Under the pieces are notes generated by a model. The model was not told the DNA's origin, ran no database searches, and worked only from the letters and a program-made list of their open reading frames with translations. DNA of 64,000 nt from Phorcus lineatus (taxonomy: Eukaryota; Mollusca; Gastropoda; Trochida; Trochidae), in NCBI GenBank assembly GCA_921293015.1, contig OV121084.1, positions 22,572,960 through 22,636,959 on the forward strand, read 5' to 3'. Positions 1 through 11,086 of this stretch are shown here, one piece after another. Position numbers and translations under genes: made by a program. Every line of letters starts with the position of its first letter. Position 1 is the stretch's first letter.

Positions 1-36
1 CAATAGGATTAACCTGTTGTTTTAGTCACTTGGGTA

Positions 37-210
37 GCACAAAATTCGGAAGCGGTAGACAAACGAAATACGTATTCTGTCATTTATTTCATAATAAATG
101 TAAACATTTCACTGTATAATATATACAAGATATATACACTAGAATAAATATAGCACAGAACTTGGAAGCAACAGACAAACGAAATACATACACTAGAATA
201 AATATAGCAC
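37..210. repeat. Short imperfect direct repeats downstream of the FLYWCH-type gene
   Basis: A stretch of about 35 bp (37-71) recurs with a few changes at 153-187; both contain AGACAAACGAAATAC. A 21-bp block, ACTAGAATAAATATAGCAC plus flank, occurs at 136-156 and again at 190-210. No gene is seen in 1-214. The segment may be the 3' UTR of the minus-strand gene that ends at 215. Confidence 0.6.
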
Positions 211-214
211 TGAT

Positions 215-1712
215 TTAGAGGTCAGTTTTAGATACAATACAATTTTTAATAATTTCATACGATGTACAATTTGATGTATTTAATTTAATTTTAGCAAGTG
301 GGATGCTGCATCTGCATACTCCATCAGGGGAAGGACACCGTTGTTCAGACGGTTCTTGAGGTTGTTGAGGCTTGTGTCCAAGTTCTGTGGTAAGGTACTC
401 GTCTGGCACGACGATGTCTCGACGACGGGTTGGGATTTGCGGGAATGTTGCTCGTCGGGCACTGTATAGCTGAGATTTGACGGTCGCGAAGGTTGGCATG
501 AATTCGATCACTGAAGTGTTGTCTGCTGTCCAGGGACCTTCTCTGAGAGACAACAGTTCTTCGTTGTAGAGTGACGGCATAGGCTTCAGGGTTGTCTGGG
601 CCTTCAGCTTGAGTCGGTGCATAGTCTTCTTTATCTAAAATTAAGTAAAGTTAAGTAAATGTTCATATTTTTAAGTTAGATTTTGGTTTAAACATATTTT
701 TATTCAAGAAACGAATCTGGTTTGGTAAACAAGCAAAGCTTTGCTTATATAAATACCGCACCAGTACAAAGATGATAAATATAGTACACACGAACTAGAC
801 AAGAAACAAAAATCAGAACACCGTTGCATATCATTACATCAATTGAGTATCTACAAATTCAGACTAAGTATAAACATAACACATGCAGTTATTTTCACAG
901 GTAATGTTTCGTTTATAATTTACATTGTTTTTTCAAAACGCTTACTCTTACATATAAATTGATGTAAGGATTTTATTATATTTAAATTTCCTTTTTTGTT
1001 CATAAGTGGTGTTCCATATAACACAGTTTGGAGGCTGTGGCCATTTATATAGAAGTAGGCATCATTTCTTGAATCCGAATAGAGCTTGCATATAAATGGA
1101 TAATGGGTAACATTTTCATTGGGATATCCACAAGCGCATTCGACATTACTTGAAATATGTCTATTGACCTTATCAGCGTTAAGATCACTGCATCCGAGCT
1201 TGAGACGACTGTGTACAATTTGACAAAATCGACTGCCGTAATTAAGATCGAGGTAATTTTTTGATTCAGACTTTGTTAAAAGAGATTTGAATTTGCTAAT
1301 TGTTTCAGCATTGGTTATTTCGTCGGGTAACGAATTCCACAATTTAATGGTATCTGGAAGGAACGATTTTTCATATATTTTGGTTAGATTTTCTTTGAGA
1401 TATAGTTCATACGATTAAAGAGATTAAATGTCATTTATTATTTTTATTCTGATGACTCACCTGAATTTTCGCTTCAGTTGCCTCATGGTTGTGCGCTGAT
1501 GGTTGTTTTGAGACGAGATCATGGACTGTAGAAATTGTGGAACCACAACCAGATTTCTGACATTTCCAAGAAACCCAGCCCTCTGTCCTCCTCTTGTTAA
1601 CTCTATAAATGTATCCCCCCATACACAAGTATCTGCCACACATATCTCGGATAGTAAAGTAAGTGAACTCCACTGACTTATTGGTGAACACATCTCGAAT
1701 AGTCAACTCCAT
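215..1712 (-). CDS. FLYWCH zinc-finger gene fragment, two exons (MULE transposase-like N-terminal region)
   Basis: Exon 1 (1712-1461) starts with an ATG and encodes a FLYWCH-type zinc finger: a GGYIYRV strand, then W-x-C, C and a final HNH. It ends at a consensus donor (CAG|GTGAGT, intron from 1460). Exon 2 (634-215) follows an acceptor (TTTTAG) and stays in frame, so the protein runs EAKIQ|IKKTMHRLKLKAQ. It carries a 'K-x-MP-x-Y-x-E ... F-P-T-F-A-x-V-K-S-Q-L-Y-x-A-R-R-A-x-F-P' segment, which normally follows FLYWCH domains in MULE-type transposases and their domesticated relatives. The stop is at 215 and no catalytic domain follows, so this is a truncated element gene, a domesticated short form, or the 5' part of a gene with further exons. 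The intron contains LINE A. The exon join is inferred from splice signals only. Confidence 0.6.
685..1382 (-). mobile_element. LINE copy A, 5'-truncated, inserted in an intron
   Basis: 698 bp flanked by a perfect 10-bp target duplication GTTAGATTTT (675-684 and 1383-1392). It encodes only the C-terminal part of ORF2. An open segment at 920-1342 has the family signature GSRFCQIVHSRLKLGCSDLN and the C-x-C-G ... H-Y-x-F-I-C knuckle, followed by a 3' UTR ending (minus strand) in ATATGTTTAAAC. The same 3' end is shared by copies H, DG, E, K, L and M. It lies wholly within the FLYWCH-type gene's intron, in the same orientation as that gene. Confidence 0.85.
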
Positions 1713-2094
1713 TAACTAATAGGTGAACATATCTCAACATATCTTTCGCACCTGAGTTCAACTTTCAGTGACACCCACACTTTAATCCGTTGAAACAACA
1801 TCACAAAAACAACACGCCACATCAAAGGATTTTTTGGGTCGACCCCAACTGTCGATAATTTCAGAACACACCCATTGTATATGTAAATGAGATAGCTGAT
1901 AAATTGTATTGTATGAAAAAAATATTCCGCTTTTATTTATTTATTTATATACTTATTTTAATTATTTATTAATTTATTATTTTTTTTAAATTGGCGAAAT
2001 CTTTTTAAACTGTAATAATGTATTTCAATCTTACATGAATATTATAACATTGTATGTGATTTTATTGTATTGTCTCTTATAGCCTTTTGGCGGC
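1713..2094. other. No gene recognised; upstream flank of the FLYWCH-type gene
   Basis: AT-rich DNA with T- and TTTA-rich tracts around 1920-1990. I see no ORF, RNA gene or clear promoter element. Confidence 0.5.
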
Positions 2095-2149
2095 TTGTAC
2101 ATTTTATTTCTTATTGTACCAAAACAAATGTGTATGACCTTTATGTATG

Positions 2150-2412
2150 TACAAGATGAGACACTAATAAACAATATTCTCTCTATAACTCGGCTTTTCG
2201 CTGATGATACTTCATTGGGAGCCCTTGCAAAGGAAAAACAATTAATGGAAAGTATTATGAATGAAATCTGGAGCTATTGAGCAAATGACTGGTTAATTTC
2301 CTACAATCCAGAGAAAACTAAGCTGTGTTATTTACACGAGATTGCAAACATGACATTAAATTATATTTTGACGGTATTGATATTAAAACAGTAGAATTTC
2401 ATAAACATTTGG
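2150..2412 (+). pseudogene. LINE I, left part: RT palm fragment (interrupted by H)
   Basis: Plus-strand reading gives an RT active-site block (RLFADDTSL) near 2190-2215. It is followed by a stop, then W-L-I-S-Y-N-P-E-K-T-K and a decayed stretch ending at H-K-H-L. The sequence stops at the ATAAACATTTGG duplication (2401-2412). The same codons resume at 19151, where the reading continues K-H-L-G-L-T-F-S. The two parts therefore formed one LINE before H inserted. The upstream limit is unclear. Confidence 0.7.
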
Positions 2413-2634
2413 TTTAAACATATTTTATTCATTGTAATGAACATGGATTGACAAACAAGCTGGAAGCTTATATAAATGCCGCTCAAATACAAAATTATAT
2501 CTTAAAACCATCAAACATGTAATACAAAATTATGACAAACCAATAAGATGTACAGTTGCAACACAATTTAGTTAAGATATTCAATATTGCAAAGGCAATT
2601 TCTTCACGCTAATTTAGAGATAAAATATTTCAAC

Positions 2635-4720
2635 TCATTTCTTATCAAATCTACAAGAATTGGTGATAAAAAGGTAAACAGATTGTTGAATAGCGGAGTT
2701 GTCAACATCAGATAACTCTTTATTTCCGTATAAAATTGTTTTTAAACTGTAACCATTGTTGTAGAATAACGCTTTATTTCTTAGCAATGAGTAATTTGGA
2801 CATATGAGTAAATAATGTGATGTATCTTCGTGTTCTGCGCCGCATGAACATGACGGGTCATTTGAAATATGTCTCTCAAATTTATGAAAATTTAAATCGC
2901 TACATCCTAAACGAAGTCTGCAATGAGAAATTTGACAAAATCGATTTCCGTTATTCAGATCAAATCCAAATGAATTTCCTAACCTAGGGGTAATTTTCTC
3001 AGTAAACATTTTCTGGGATTCTAACACTTTTATGTCATTTGGTAAAGCATTCCAAAGATCAATTGTACTTGGAAGGAATGATTTTGAATAAGTAGATGTT
3101 TTAATTTGAATATTTTGTATATTTGGCGCGTTTCTTAAACCGTACGGATTTCCTGCCGATACACTATCTGGAAGTAGGTCATATAAATAATTTGGTGCTT
3201 TACCGTTTACCATTTTATAAAAAAGGGTTAATTTTTGTACACGTCTTCTATCATTTAGAGGTATGAAATTAGTTTCTGCATACAGTTTATGGTTTAAACA
3301 TATTTTTATTCAATAATTTTTCTAAATTGGCTTTTTGGGTTGCCGTACAGTTATCCCAAATATGACTGCAATAGTCAAAAATAGGTAAAATGAAAGACTG
3401 ATACATGGTCTGTAGTGACCTACGCGATAGGCGGTATTTTAAACTCCTTAAGCAGTTTATCATAGGAGTGACTTTATCTACAATATTGTTGACTTGAGCA
3501 GCCCAGCTAGCATCTTCTTGCAATATAAGACCTAAATGTTTATGTTCACCAACTTCAGCAATAGGAATACCTTGCATGTTTAAGTGAGGCTTAGAGCTGG
3601 CCACCCTCTTTCTACTAAACTGAATTGTTTCCGTTTTTTGAGGGTTGAATTTTACTTGCCATTTATTCGCCCACATAGAATTTTTTTGTAAATCATCGTT
3701 AAGTTTGTTTGCTGATAAAACCGGATCTTCTATTATTACATACAATGACGTGTCGTCAGCAAAAAGGCGTATGTTACAATCAATATCTTCAACAAGGTCA
3801 TTGATATATATCAAGAATAACAAGGGTCATAAAACCGATCCTTGAGGGACACCTGCCATTACAGATTTAAATTTTGAGTTATATCCATTTATAACTACTT
3901 TTTGGGTTCTGTCAGTCAGATAACTTTCGAGCCATTCTAATAATTTTCCTCCTATGCCAAACGATTTTAATTTGTATAAAAGCCCTTTATGCCACACTTT
4001 ATCAAAAGCCTTACTTATATCACAAAACACTGCTCTGACTTCTTTACCCCTATCTAAAGCATTAGCAATGAAATTATATAAATCTAATAACTGGTATGTA
4101 GTAGAATCGCCTGGAATAAACCCTGATTGCATTGTGCTAATAATATCATTGTCTCTGAAATAGTTAAATAAATATTTTTGAACACACTTTTCGAAAACTT
4201 TGGATACGCAACTTGTAAGAGCAACAGGCCTATAATTTCCGCATTCATTTACTGAACCTTTCTTATGTAGGGGGATTACTGACGCTTTTTTCCACATTTT
4301 TGGGAATACAGCTACCTGAAGCGATGTATTAAAGATCTCAGTAAGAGGCAATGATAATTTTCTAGCGGTTTGTTTTAGAAAGAAATTTCCAATTCCATCA
4401 GGGCCAATGGCTTTTCGGGTATTTAATGAGAGCAGTATGTCTTGGACGTCACCCTGTGTCAATTCGATACAATCTAATCTACTTTCAGCTGACATATTTG
4501 GGGGAGGGAGGGGGCGTTCTGGGTCTGAAACAGTGGATTGACTGACAAAGTAGTCATTTAAAATATTTGCTATTTTTTCTGGATCTTTGTAGGTTTCATT
4601 TTCATATGATATGGGTGGAAAGGTTGTAGGGTTTTCTTTCTTCTTTATGTAGAACTTTATCAAACGCCACCATGTCTTACTATCACAATTTTCATTTAAT
4701 ATATTATCCAATTTTTAGAA
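2635..4720 (-). pseudogene. LINE H ORF2 remnant: reverse transcriptase and C-terminal knuckle
   Basis: From 4711 the frame reads a WWRLIK linker, then RT motifs G-P-D-G-I-G-N, N-Y-R-P-V-A-L-T-S-C, F-C-D-I-S-K-A-F-D, G-V-P-Q-G-S-V-L and, after a frame break near 3825, F-A-D-D-T-S-L (about 3740-3760) and H-K-H-L-G. Near 3291-3314 the reading is broken by about 24 bp identical to the family's own 3' terminus, with about 50 bp of coding sequence missing. The remaining C-terminal part (3213-2635) has C-S-C-G ... H-Y-L-L-I-C and ends in F-D-K-K-stop. The catalytic D-D pair survives but the gene is not translatable. Confidence 0.85.
3291..3314 (-). mobile_element. Minimal LINE 3'-end insertion (about 24 bp) with target deletion
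   Basis: On the minus strand this short block reads GAATAAAAATATGTTTAAACC, the exact 3' terminus of this LINE family. It sits in the middle of H's coding region. Intact copy E has about 50 bp more here, encoding L-D-A-L-R-T-I-C-G-A-V-R-G-T-S. The simplest reading is an extremely 5'-truncated retrotransposition event that removed target DNA. Confidence 0.6.
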
Positions 4721-4734
4721 ATATAATTCTTTTG

Positions 4735-5000
4735 GTTTAAACATATTTTTATTTCCAAAAATGAAACAAAGATTGGCGAACAAGCTAAAATAGCTTATTT
4801 TAACGCCGCTCTTTTACATGATACATAAAGCTGGAACAAACACAAGAAAATATAAAACATCAAAAGCAAAGAAACAATGTGTAATGTTGTTACGTAATAG
4901 GATTTGAAATATTGCCTGGTATATGCCTAGTATTGAAATCTGCTGCAGCCTCCGCACGAAACAAAGTAAAGTTAAGATTGTTACAAATAATTGCAGAATG
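4735..5000 (-). other. 3' UTR of LINE DG
   Basis: Follows the ORF2 stop at 5001. The minus strand contains the family's conserved near-terminal GCGGC block and the ATAAGCTATTTTAGC-type palindromic segment, and ends with AATAAAAATATGTTTAAAC. Confidence 0.75.
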
Positions 5001-8000
5001 TTAAGAAAATCTTTTACTCGTGTTGATAAAATGGTGTAATGATTCAAGAATATTGTTATTTTCCAGGATAGTCAGATTACCGTTGCCGTATAAAACTATC
5101 ATCATGTCAAATCCATGAATATAAAAATACATATTGATTCTTAAATTTTGATATTTCCGACAAATAAACAGATAGTGAATCACGTCTTCATAAGAGTGGC
5201 CACATGAGCACCCGGGGTTTTCGGATATGTGTCTAAGATATCTATGCGCATTTAAATCGCTACAGCCAAGCTTGAGGCGGCAATGGATGACTTGACAGAA
5301 TCTAGACCCTGAACTTAAATTGTAATTATTCTTTGTAACCGTTTCATTTATCATTGTTTTGAACTGATTCATGGAAGGGGCGTGGATGATTTCATGTGGT
5401 AGGGAATTCCATAGCATAATAGTACTTGGTAAGAAAGATTGAGCATATCTCTGTGTTCTACAATTAATTGCTTGAATGGAGGAACTATTTCTAAGATTGT
5501 AGCTGCTTTGTTCGAATACTCGTCCTGGTATAAGATCGCTTAGGTAGTCTGGTACCAGATTATGATACATTTTATAAAAAGTTTAAAGCGTCGCCTTCTA
5601 TCCTTAAGAGGGTTGTGGTTTGTTTCCTTATATATTTTATCATGACTAGTGCCGCGTACCGCGCCGCAAATAGTTCGCAACGCGTCTAAATGTAAGTTTT
5701 CCAATATAACGGCTTGTTCAATTGTGCAGTTGTCCCATATATGACAGCAGTAATCAAATAGGGGAAGGATAAATGACGTATATAATGTATCAAGCGTTTT
5801 TCGAGATAGACGATATTTTAAACTTCTCAGACAATTGATCATTGGACTGATTTTCTTTATCATGTCATTGATATGTACATTCCATGAACAATCGTTTTGA
5901 AGGGTTATACCTAGGTGTTTATGACTTTCAACTTCTTTAATAATTTCGCAATTCATAGTTAAATTTGGTTTAGCAATTTTATGCATTTTTCTTGTGAATG
6001 TAATACTTTCGGTTTTACTAGGATTAAAATCAACTTGGGGTCCTAGATAAAAAGAAGGGGTCCTAGGACTGATCCCTGCGGCACACCAGCTTCTACAGAT
6101 TTATATTCTGAACTATACCCATTAATTACAACTTTTTGCAGTCTGTTGTGTAAGTAGCTTTGAAACCATTCCAAGAGTTCACCTCGGATGCCACAGGCAT
6201 GAAGTTTATGGATGATACCCCTGTGCCAAACTTTATCAAAGGCTTTACTTACGTCACAAAAAACGGCTCTTATTTCTTTTCCTCTGTCGACTGCACTTGC
6301 GATGAAATTATAAAGATAAGTCAATTGATTTACCGTGGAATCGCCTGGCATAAATCCAGATTGCAAATTTGATAAAACATTGTTGTCCCTTAGAAAATTA
6401 AAAACATATTTGAATATACACTTTTCGAAAACTTTTGCAACACAGCTAGTCAAAGCAACTGGTCTATAATTTGAACATTCATGTTCATTACCTTTTTTAT
6501 ATAATGGAATTACAGAAGCTAGCTTCCAAGTCGACGGGAACGTTTTATTACGGAGAGAGATATTAAATAACTCTGCTAACAGGGGGGTTATGGATGTAGA
6601 ACATAGTTTAAGAACAGTATTGCCAATGCCATCAGGTCCCGACGCTTTTGTAGTATCTAAACTCAGAAGAATGTCCTTAACATCTTCATTACTAATTATT
6701 ATAGATGTCATAGGGTGGTCGATATCACGCGGCGCGATATAAGGCAAGTCCGCCTTTGGATCACTAACTTTTGATTGATCTGTAAAAAACGTGTTGATAA
6801 CATCTGCAATATCTTGGGCGTTGTCGTAAACTATATCATTTGAGACAATCGACGGGAAACATGATTTGAAAGATTTTTTTTCATATAGTTTTTAACTAGT
6901 CGCCACCACATCTTTGTACCATGTGTATTACTGATAGTTTCGTCAATTTTTGTATCGAAGTCGCGTTTTGCTTTCCTTACTGTTGATATTACTTTGTTAC
7001 GGAGCTTTCTAAACTTTGTCCAGTCTCTAGGAGAATTTCGGGTTTTTGCAATCTTGTCTACGCGGTTCCGTTTCCTTATAAGGGATCTGATTTCGTTATT
7101 CATCATTGCAGGATCTTTGGTTCGTATTGTAACAGTTTTGTTTGGGATATATTCATTCATTAAATCAATTATATCTGATGTCAAAGTTTCAGTGATGTGA
7201 TCTACGTTCATGGAGGTGAAAAGTTTATCAAAATTTATCTTATAGATACTCTCATTCATACCATTTACATCTGCTGAAGTATAATCATAAATTTTCCTTT
7301 TGTATGTATGATGGTAATGTATAGTTTCTGAAATATTAACAAACACGGGACAATGGTCACTGCATATAGGATCTAAAACACCAGAATCTCTAACATCAAC
7401 GCACGATACAAGTATCAAGTCTATCAAAGTTTTACTATTTGGGGTAATTCTAGTAGCATCAGTGATTAGTTGTCGAAAGCCGTAAACTGTTAGTAAATAG
7501 TCTAACTTTTGATTTCTCCCATTTAGAATGTCAGCGTTAAAATCGCCAGTTATAATCGTCGGCATATTGAGATCAACAGCTTTGCCAATTGACTCCTCGA
7601 TCAATTTCCAATAATCTGAGCTCATGTCAGCGCGGTAAAATGTTCCGATCAGATAGCTTCTTGTTTTACATTTGATTTGTATCCACAGTGCTTCGAGCCC
7701 AACTATGTTCAAATCATTCATTAAGGAAGCACAAATAGTATCTTTTACATAGACCGCCACGCCACCACCGCGAGTTTGTCTATCTTTACGGAATGGTTGG
7801 TGGAACCCAGGAATTCTAATGTCTATGTTGTTCGTATCGGAAGTTAACCAGGTCTCGGTTAAACATATCACATCAAATATTCCAAGTTCAATTGTTAATA
7901 TATCTAATTTCTCTTTCAGGCTGCGGACATTTAAATGAACAATCTTTAAATCTTTAAGACATTTGGGTCCGGGATTTGGATGAATATCTCCACAACATAA

Positions 8001-8156
8001 CATTATTAACGAAATCATTATTGAAACACTAGTACTATACAAACATCTGAACTTGAAAAAATTACAATAAAGATTAAATCTACCTGAATGTTTGAAGTTG
8101 AGAGCTGCAGCAAAATTACCCACTGCCTGTCTATATTGTGCTAACTCAACCGACAT
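5001..8156 (-). pseudogene. ORF2 of LINE DG: 2A-like motif, endonuclease, RT (broken)
   Basis: The ATG at 8156 is preferred over the TTG of the longer open frame because it aligns with the ORF2 start of copy E. A hydrophobic N-terminal stretch ends in C-C-G-D-I-H-P-N-P-G-P, a 2A-like motif. The APE endonuclease follows (T-E-T-W-L, G-D-F-N-A-D, S-D-H-C-P-V), then RT motifs G-P-D-G-I-G-N, N-Y-R-P-V-A-L and G-V-P-Q-G-S-V-L, and the C-terminal C-S-C-G ... H-Y-L-F-I-C knuckle. Lesions: a frameshift in the 8-base homopolymer at 6874-6881; a deletion of about 160 bp at 6047 that takes out F-A-D-D, bounded by copies of GGGGTCCTAG (6037-6046, 6057-6066); and a frameshift in the A-run near 5576. No active RT can be made. 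Confidence 0.85.
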
Positions 8157-8364
8157 CAAACTTCATAAACAAAAAATCAAATAAACAGGCAGTGGCTCTT
8201 GGTGGTACATAATCAAACAGGCATACATCAACAACATCCATTTCAATTGTGTTACAAAGTTTAACAGACACATTTTTTTCATTACCAAAAACAGTTGAAA
8301 ACCAAAACATGAAAACAACAAAAACAGAACTCATTAGTTCTAAAGTGAAAAAAATAAAATACAA
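8146..8364 (-). CDS. Small hydrophobic ORF overlapping the ORF2 start of LINE DG
   Basis: 72 codons, beginning with a hydrophobic run (Y-F-I-F-F-T-L-E-L-M-S-S-V-F-V-V-F-M-F-W-F). Its C-terminus (D-V-V-D-V-C ... F-D-V-G-stop) resembles the end of the corresponding ORF in copy E (D-V-C-D-V ... I-D-A-G-stop). The stop codon lies inside the first codons of ORF2 (shared ATGTCGGTTGA, an 11-nt overlap), exactly as in E. Function unknown. The conserved overlap suggests a translated frame or a translation-coupling device, although the upstream part could be spurious. Confidence 0.45.
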   Translation of the reverse strand: MYFIFFTLELMSSVFVVFMFWFSTVFGNEKNVSVKLCNTIEMDVVDVCLFDYVPPRATACLFDFLFMKFDVG

Positions 8365-9801
8365 AGAAAGACTGTGGGGTGATATTTAAAAAACTTACAA
8401 AACAAAAAAAAACCCAAAACAAATATATATAATAGAGGTAGAACAGATGTAATTTTCTGGAAATTTGTATTTTCCGAATATCGAAACAAAAATTTTAACT
8501 GCTTCGTTTTAACGCTATGGTTGCGGAGCGTACGGTGCTCGAAATGCACGTGTATCACTGACTACCTGTGTAGTGATCTCCACGTTACCTGTGTTGGATT
8601 TGGATACCTGGTCAGGAATAATAGTGTAAGTAAATTTTGCAATATTAGCATACGTTATATACTTTTGACTTGCTTACAGTATGATTTATTAGAATATTCT
8701 ATGAAATAATGGATTGTCATTGGACAAAATGATTGTGAATCTGAAAGACTGGGTGGATAATAATGTATAATTCTATAATCCAGTCTATTTAATTAGAATA
8801 TGAAATGTTTGAAACATAGTATTACATTTTGTGTATATATGTATATGTATGCTAACTTAACATAACTAATTTATTATATGTAGGTTAATTTTTCTTGCAA
8901 GATAGGCCAAATGGTAAACCTCGTAAACCGTTGGTTGTAACAGTAAGGATACTGGATTTGAACCTAGTATAATGTTAAGATAAAACTTATAAACAAAAAC
9001 CTGATTCGGTCAAAATTAGAAATAACCCCCAACAAAAACATGTGACACTCATTTGGACAAAAACTGTGACAAGTGTTCATCATTACCTTCAACAACGATG
9101 TTTCTACTCATGCGATCAGTAAAATAAAAGTAAGATAAGATAATATCAAAGAGGTTGAATTACACTAAAGGAAAAAGTCAACCATATTATATGAAAATAA
9201 GGTATATTTATGAAATTGAAAAACAACAAAAGCACCCCAAATAATACAAGTTCATTACAAGATCATGATTCGATAATCTGTAACCACATGAATGAATCGC
9301 ATAAATACAAATGGGTTGAATGTTTCAAGCTTCTCAATCAATCAATCTTCAATCACCTAATAAATATTCACGTGAGAGTGTTTGTGCAAATTCAACAGTT
9401 TCTCTTCATGTGTTCGCACAGCACAATTTACTCGAGTAGAAAATGACATTATTGGCAGTTTGACACAGCATGTGTTTGAATGTTCACGCCACATTGTCCA
9501 TTGCATTCCAAAAGAACATATTATTGCAGCAGATGATTGATTATAGAACATGTAATAACTATACTTAACCATTTGCATGTACTGCTTATAGGTCTACCCA
9601 AAACTATATCTGTTAATGACAATATGTGATTTATAATTGATACTCACGTGAGAATGATATTGATGACACTTTTTATATTCCAATAATCACAATTCATCAC
9701 ATCCTATAGGGAATATCCATGAATACTGTAGTTATGTGAATCACCATGAAACTCAACACATCTTTAGACACATTTAACTTTTTCAATGTAGAATTGCAGT
9801 T
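8365..9801 (-). other. Inter-ORF spacer of LINE DG
   Basis: About 1.4 kb between ORF1 and the small ORF. No further coding region is seen. The matching spacer of copy E, once its tandem duplication is discounted, is nearly the same length, so a long spacer is a property of the family. I see no obvious sequence similarity between the two spacers. Confidence 0.55.
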
Positions 9802-10770
9802 TTAGTTACCATCAATTATCAGTATTTTTATGAGTACTCCTCCAGAACAAAACTGTTCATTGACTGTTTGCCTGGCTCTTGTTGAATCTCTACAACAATC
9901 TAGTTTCTTCACAGACCTCCTGTAGCTGTCTGTTGTTAGATACCTTCCTAGGCCTCCCTCCTTCATCTTAATAAGGACGACTCCCCCAGTCACCCAGGAG
10001 GATTCCACCCTTTTCTCCTTCACAAGAATTCTTGCATCTTTTGCTAGTTTAGCTCGAGTTCTAGTGAGGTCCTCGTTGATGTAGATTCTTGGTGACCCAG
10101 CATAGGTCTCCTTGAGCTTAGACCTCTGAGAGAGAAGGGAACGTTTGGAGGCATTGCTAACAAACATGACGATGATGGGCCTAGCCTGGGTCTGTGGGGA
10201 GGGTGGATAACGGGGTACTCTATGGCTTATGTCAATGTCCTTTAGGGACAGATTAACCCCGATCTTTGCTGAGAGGTCAACAATCAACTGATCAGTGTCT
10301 TCTCCCTGTGCTTCTGGGATACCTGTGACTCTGACATTGTTCCTTCTCGAATATTGTTCGCTCCTGTCAACTTTTATTTCAAGATCAGCAATAACTTCAT
10401 CCTTTTCAACAATTTTACTTTCGAGATCAACAAGTTTATTTTCCAGTTGGTTGTTCCTTTCGACTAGCTGAGCAATCTCTTGTCGAAATGTAGGTATGAT
10501 GGATTTGCTTACAGCGGCTCCAATTAGGGACAAAATGTCATTACTTTTTAGTGCAGTAACGAGTTGGTTCATGAAAACACTAGTTTCAGATTCACCGTGA
10601 GCAACAGGTTCTCCCTGGTTGGACATGTCTGATGAATTATCACTACTGTTCAACTCAAAATCTACAACTGGAGATAAACAGCAGTATCGTTTATTTTCTG
10701 TTTCTGAGTCCGAAGGAGGTGTAAACACGTCTTCACGGTTACGTTTGCTTTGTGCAGGTGTATTCTCCAT
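9802..10770 (-). CDS. ORF1 protein of LINE DG (coiled coil plus RRM-like domain)
   Basis: 322 codons from the ATG at 10770. An earlier in-frame ATG at 10785 exists, but M-E-N-T-P matches the ORF1 start of copy E. The N-terminus is polar and Ser/Asp-rich. A heptad-like Leu/Lys/Glu coiled coil follows (around I-A-Q-L-V-E-R-N-N-Q-L-E-N-K-L), then S-R-R-N-N-V-R-V-T-G-I-P and S-P-R-I-Y-I-N-E-D-L-T-R-T-R. This is the general architecture of LINE ORF1 RNA-binding chaperones. The C-terminal 40 residues diverge from E's, and the product is still fully open although ORF2 is dead. Confidence 0.8.
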   Translation of the reverse strand: MENTPAQSKRNREDVFTPPSDSETENKRYCCLSPVVDFELNSSDNSSDMSNQGEPVAHGESETSVFMNQLVTALKSNDILSLIGAAVSKSIIPTFRQEIAQLVERNNQLENKLVDLESKIVEKDEVIADLEIKVDRSEQYSRRNNVRVTGIPEAQGEDTDQLIVDLSAKIGVNLSLKDIDISHRVPRYPPSPQTQARPIIVMFVSNASKRSLLSQRSKLKETYAGSPRIYINEDLTRTRAKLAKDARILVKEKRVESSWVTGGVVLIKMKEGGLGRYLTTDSYRRSVKKLDCCRDSTRARQTVNEQFCSGGVLIKILIIDGN

Positions 10771-11054
10771 CAGGCATGTTAGCATAGGATATATTAGGGC
10801 ACAGGTTTTATGAATAAATTAAATTTTTTACTCGATATCCGTCGCTGGCACAAACGTGGGTTTGAGAATTTCAAAGTTCATCGATCATCATCGACAATAT
10901 TTTACACCATCAGTGAAATAAAGTGTCACATTGGGAATAACGAATCACAATAGATTACATTAGCGGTGATATTATTTAGAAATACCCCCAGTTTTCCTTG
11001 TATTTTGAGAAAAAATCACATCGGCTTTCGGCACAGTGAAAACATACGTCCAGC

Positions 11055-11078
11055 CATCGTGACGTCACCGGAAGTCTT
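11055..11078 (-). promoter_or_regulatory. 5' terminus of LINE DG with CRE/ETS-like sites
   Basis: The minus strand from 11078 begins AAGACTTCCGGTGACGTCAC, holding a palindromic TGACGTCA (CRE/ATF consensus) and an adjoining ACTTCCGG (ETS core on the opposite strand). The same 16 bases, CTTCCGGTGACGTCAC, open copy E. The position at the extreme 5' end suits an internal LINE promoter. Activity is inferred. Confidence 0.55.
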
Positions 11079-11086
11079 TTCTTTTG

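Larger units (their letters stand above)
4735..11078 (-). mobile_element. LINE DG, full-length but decayed (6.3 kb)
   Basis: Minus-strand element flanked by the 8-bp duplication TTCTTTTG (4727-4734 and 11079-11086) and inserted into LINE H. Layout 5' to 3': a 5' end with the CRE/ETS-like motif, ORF1 (10770-9802), a spacer of about 1.6 kb, a small ORF (8364-8146), ORF2 (8156-5001, broken) and a 3' UTR ending in GTTTAAAC. The whole layout matches the intact copy E at 11711-18858, which supports treating ORF1 and ORF2 here as one element. ORF2 has two frameshifts and one deletion that removes the catalytic RT motif. Confidence 0.85.

Noticed and set aside
2413-8156. Head-to-tail LINE chain explained by template jumping of reverse transcriptase
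   Set aside because: The junction at 4735 has a TTCTTTTG duplication repeated at 11079 and H continues on both sides, so nested insertion explains it. Only the 24-bp piece at 3291 remains as an odd junction.
8885-8960. tRNA-like patch (GGATTTGAACC)
   Set aside because: The A- and B-box-like pieces are on opposite strands and do not form a cloverleaf.
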